Of a DNA stretch of 64,000 nucleotides, positions 60,999-64,000 are shown one piece after another. A program made the position numbers and the translations under genes. The DNA is taken from contig JAJEKB010021019.1 of the NCBI GenBank assembly GCA_022393335.1, positions 108,187-172,186 of the forward strand, given 5' to 3'. The notes under the pieces are model-generated. The model did no database searches. It saw only the letters and a program-made list of their open reading frames with translations, and was not told the origin of the DNA. Positions within the stretch are counted from its first letter, which is position 1. Every line of letters begins with the position of its first letter. The DNA is from Macrotrachela quadricornifera (Eukaryota; Rotifera; Eurotatoria; Philodinida; Philodinidae).

Positions 60999-63900
60999 AT
61001 GGGTTGGTTCAAAATATTCCGAGAAACTTTCTTCAGTCGAAAAAAGCCAACAAGTGCGGCAGAATTTATTGGCAATATCTTTGAGAGTGAAATTAGTGTT
61101 GGCCAACCATTTTTCGATGCAGTTTTAGCTCGATTTGCAAATTTCGATGAAGAAAACCATCATCATAAAAATGACTCTTTTTATGAAGATGTTGACTTCA
61201 TTACTCAATGCTTCAATGAAAGTTTTAAGTCAGTAGAAGAATGTGCAAAGTTTGGCGAAAGAATTGATGCATATCTTTATGTCGACACACGAATTCAAGA
61301 ATATTTCAAGATCATTAAGGTGGATTATACTGTAACTTATTCCTTACAGAACAATATGAAGCAACTTCGAGAGGCTATCATTGCATATGCGTCGAAAACT
61401 TTTGCGGATACAAAAGGCTTACAACCAGATCTATGTACAACTGATAAAAATCTATTGGAAAGGATGAACATCGACACTTATCGTTTGGAAATGACGATGA
61501 TCGATAGAAATACTGTAATCCAATTTTTTTGCTGCTGTAAATTATCATTACGAGCTTCATTATCAATCGATCCTGATAAACATTTGCAATGGAAAACTAT
61601 TATTTCCGACATAAAACATTTTGGAATTTCTTCGCAAAACTTTATCGAACAATATGTATGCTTCGTTGAAGGATTCAAAGATTTTCCATTAGATGTGGCG
61701 GCTTTCATAGAACTTATTTCACGACTGCCTTTAGTTGCATTGTCTAATGAATCTCCACTTATCATACTTCTGCAACTACATAAATCGTTAGATTTGAGGT
61801 TTGACGAGTTTCTGGATCATTTTCTTCCTATTTTCCAAAGGGACTCAAGGAACAGACCTTATAAAATGATTCATGTCGGTGATTTTCTAAGAATTTTGGG
61901 TCCTTACGAACGTCATTTTGTTGAATACCTATCTGCATATGCTACTTATGTTGACATGGATACTCTCTGGCGACTTTTCTTATATCTATGTCAGATAAGC
62001 GAACTGAATGAAATTATTCAAAAGCATCTTCTTTTGAAAATAAATGATCGTATTTCCAATGTTGGTCCTAGAATCTTCTTTCAATACACAGAATTGGCCA
62101 ATAAATCCAAGGAACAGATGAAGGAAGAGAAACGTTTTCTCTTCCAAAAAGTTTACATTTCTATTTTCAATGCTTATATTAGACAACAGTTGACAGATGA
62201 ACGACATCGACATCAATACTATGAATCCGATTTCGAAAAACTACTGAATATTCTTATCCGATACTCATTATCAATCAAAGATGCAGTTGAAGAACCTTCT
62301 TTCTCATTGATCATTCAAAATATGCTATTCTCGAACGATAGAAATGACGGCAATTCAAGAGAAAAACTGAAGAACTTGATTCACAAACTAAATACATTCC
62401 ATAAAGAAATTCTAGATTCCATCGATCCAAGATATGTTATTCGTAATGATTGGATTCAAGCCTCTCTATTACTGAATGATCCTCAAGACTTCATGAATAA
62501 GTTAAATGTTGACTTTTATCGAGATCTATGTGAAAGCAGTGCAAAAAATCAATGGGTTATTTATATTTGGGAGCAAATCCTTTATTCGAGTTTTATGAAA
62601 CCAGCATTCAACAATACCAAAGAAGTCCTAGTGAAACTAAATCAATGGATGCAAATCGTTAAACACGATCAATATGACGAAAATGATGTATTTACCATTA
62701 TTTTTATCAAACAACTATTCAATCAAGTAATTTCACGATATGTTAAATCGATTTTATTACTTCCAAAAATTGACAATATTATGAATTTTATTCTCTCATT
62801 GAAAAAACAAAATGATCCAACGCAAGTTCATGAAGAAATGGTTCATTTTATTCAGAAACTAGAACGATCTATCACTAATGCTCTAAAACTACAAGGTAAT
62901 TTTGAAAAATGATCTATTAACACGTAGTAAATATCTCTTCTCTTCTTAGAATATTGTTCAACCTATGTTGATCCGTCAAAGGAATCTATCGCTGATTGCT
63001 TTATTCCATATTGTGACATTAAGTCTATCGTAGACTCAACGAATCCGCAACTCTTCAAATTTCCTACAGTACCAGCAAACTTAGTATCTCTGCTAAAACC
63101 GGCACCAAACGACATAAATATTAATGTCAATCAGCCTCATGTTATCTTCTATTATCAATTCCTCGATCATGTCAATAAATGGATTCAATGGTTTGATGAA
63201 ATGACAGCAATTCTCATTCATATTGTCTACTGGTTGAAAGGTTTTCAAATCGAGGATGCAATATCGTTGTATGCAGATTTACATCGAGCGAGAGATAAAT
63301 CAAAAATAACGATTGTAGAGATGAAACAACTTATTCAAAAGACTTTTAGCTTGGTTCAACCATTCAAAGATTTTCGAAGACTTTGTAGCATAATGAATTG
63401 TTTAATTCCTTTCCAAGTTCTCAATCCAGCAACGATTAAACAAGAACATTCATCTTCGAAATTTATTGAACAAGTAAAACGATCTCATCCAGATAATTTC
63501 TTTAAGATTATGCCTGCGCAAAATTTTTTCTATAATATTAAAATTCAAGAGCGTCAAAACGTTCAATGGTTCATTGCTAGTGAAAGATTAGAAATTAATG
63601 TACAGATCACATTTACCCCAGACGACAATCCTGAGAAACTGGAAGTACTGTTCTCCGGTAATAAAGTTAGTGTTGAGAGACATACGATGGAAGGTGAATT
63701 TGAAACTTTGACAAGTGGAATATTGACAATAGGAGTAGATAATGCATCAGGACGAGCTGATCGAACAGTTTGGTTTCGTATTAAACAAGTTTTATTATCA
63801 AAATCTCATCTTTTCGAAGGAATTTTCAATATGATTTATTCATCAGCTTGTGGTGTAAATGGTCAAATTGTTTCTAAAAAAGATTTAGCTACAATTTTAG

Positions 63901-64000
63901 AACGAGTTTTTGGTTTTATCGATAGTCTTTTAGATGGACGAATGAAACTGAGAGATATGGTCGATTTAAAAGCTATCTTCTGTAACAAAAACATCAATGT
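60999..64000 (+). CDS. Large uncharacterised protein with a possible GOLD-like domain, 3' end beyond window
   Basis: Exon 1 is 60999-62895; a 54-bp GT-AG intron (62896-62949) is followed by exon 2 from 62950 to the window edge. The join is phase 1 and stays open, giving at least 982 residues. The first ATG follows a 3'-splice-site-like AG at 60963-60964. No signal peptide or membrane segment is evident. Residues 1-800 look mostly helical and soluble, and I recognise no family there. Residues about 815-912, from FFKIMPAQNFFYNIKI through QWFIASERLEINVQITF to GVDNASGRADRTVWFRI, resemble the alternating-strand pattern of GOLD-type beta-sandwiches: a W-F core strand, then a G-x-DN turn, then a strand with W-x-R. 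That assignment is inference. Codon use and the lack of stops indicate a genuine gene. Confidence 0.8.

Noticed and set aside
1..64000. CRISPR arrays, operons, bacterial riboswitches or terminators
   Set aside because: The window is clearly eukaryotic (GT-AG introns, animal gene families). The regular repeats present are degenerate minisatellites without spacers.

Overview
This is an AT-rich eukaryotic window with compact spliced genes separated, and in one case interrupted, by very repeat-dense DNA. The likely source is a bdelloid rotifer (Adineta/Rotaria type). That inference rests on three things: most introns are 48-64 bp with GT-AG ends; an ionotropic glutamate receptor carries a K+-channel-like pore sequence, a feature described for the Adineta vaga receptor AvGluR1; and 3'-splice-site-like sequences sit just upstream of three start codons, as expected with spliced-leader trans-splicing.

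Layout. 1-2999: two foldback repeats, then unassigned sequence. 3000-38228 (+): one gene for a full-length ABCB/P-glycoprotein-type exporter (TMD1-NBD1-TMD2-NBD2). I resolved 21 exons whose splice phases all agree and which encode 1167 residues with no stop; the N-terminal ~100 residues are not identified. Twelve of its introns are 48-64 bp. The other eight are 1.5-7.0 kb and hold about 31 kb of decayed transposons and long inverted repeats, including a piggyBac transposase relic split by a foldback element, a Tc1/mariner-type relic with a nested MITE, and a TA-flanked mariner-like MITE.

38229-48574: repeat-rich intergenic DNA with a roughly 2 kb nested palindrome, a 35-bp minisatellite, direct repeats, a 1.57 kb palindrome and a compact 196-bp palindrome. 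48575-49465 (+): an intronless cytosolic sulfotransferase. 51425-54714 (-): a three-exon ionotropic glutamate receptor of 908 residues. 54715-60998: mostly unassigned, with one decayed ORF and several copies of a MITE family. 60999-64000 (+, runs off the window): a large uncharacterised protein, two exons visible, with a possible GOLD-like beta-sandwich segment.

The four genes are functionally unrelated (drug or lipid export, sulfonation, ligand-gated channel, unknown). The sulfotransferase and the ABCB exporter could both act in xenobiotic handling, but nothing in the sequence links them. The dominant theme is the abundance of inverted repeats: more than 15 foldbacks or palindromes, many inside introns of a gene whose coding sequence is intact. 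Exon borders were placed by eye from splice motifs, reading phase and family similarity; no alignment or expression data were used.
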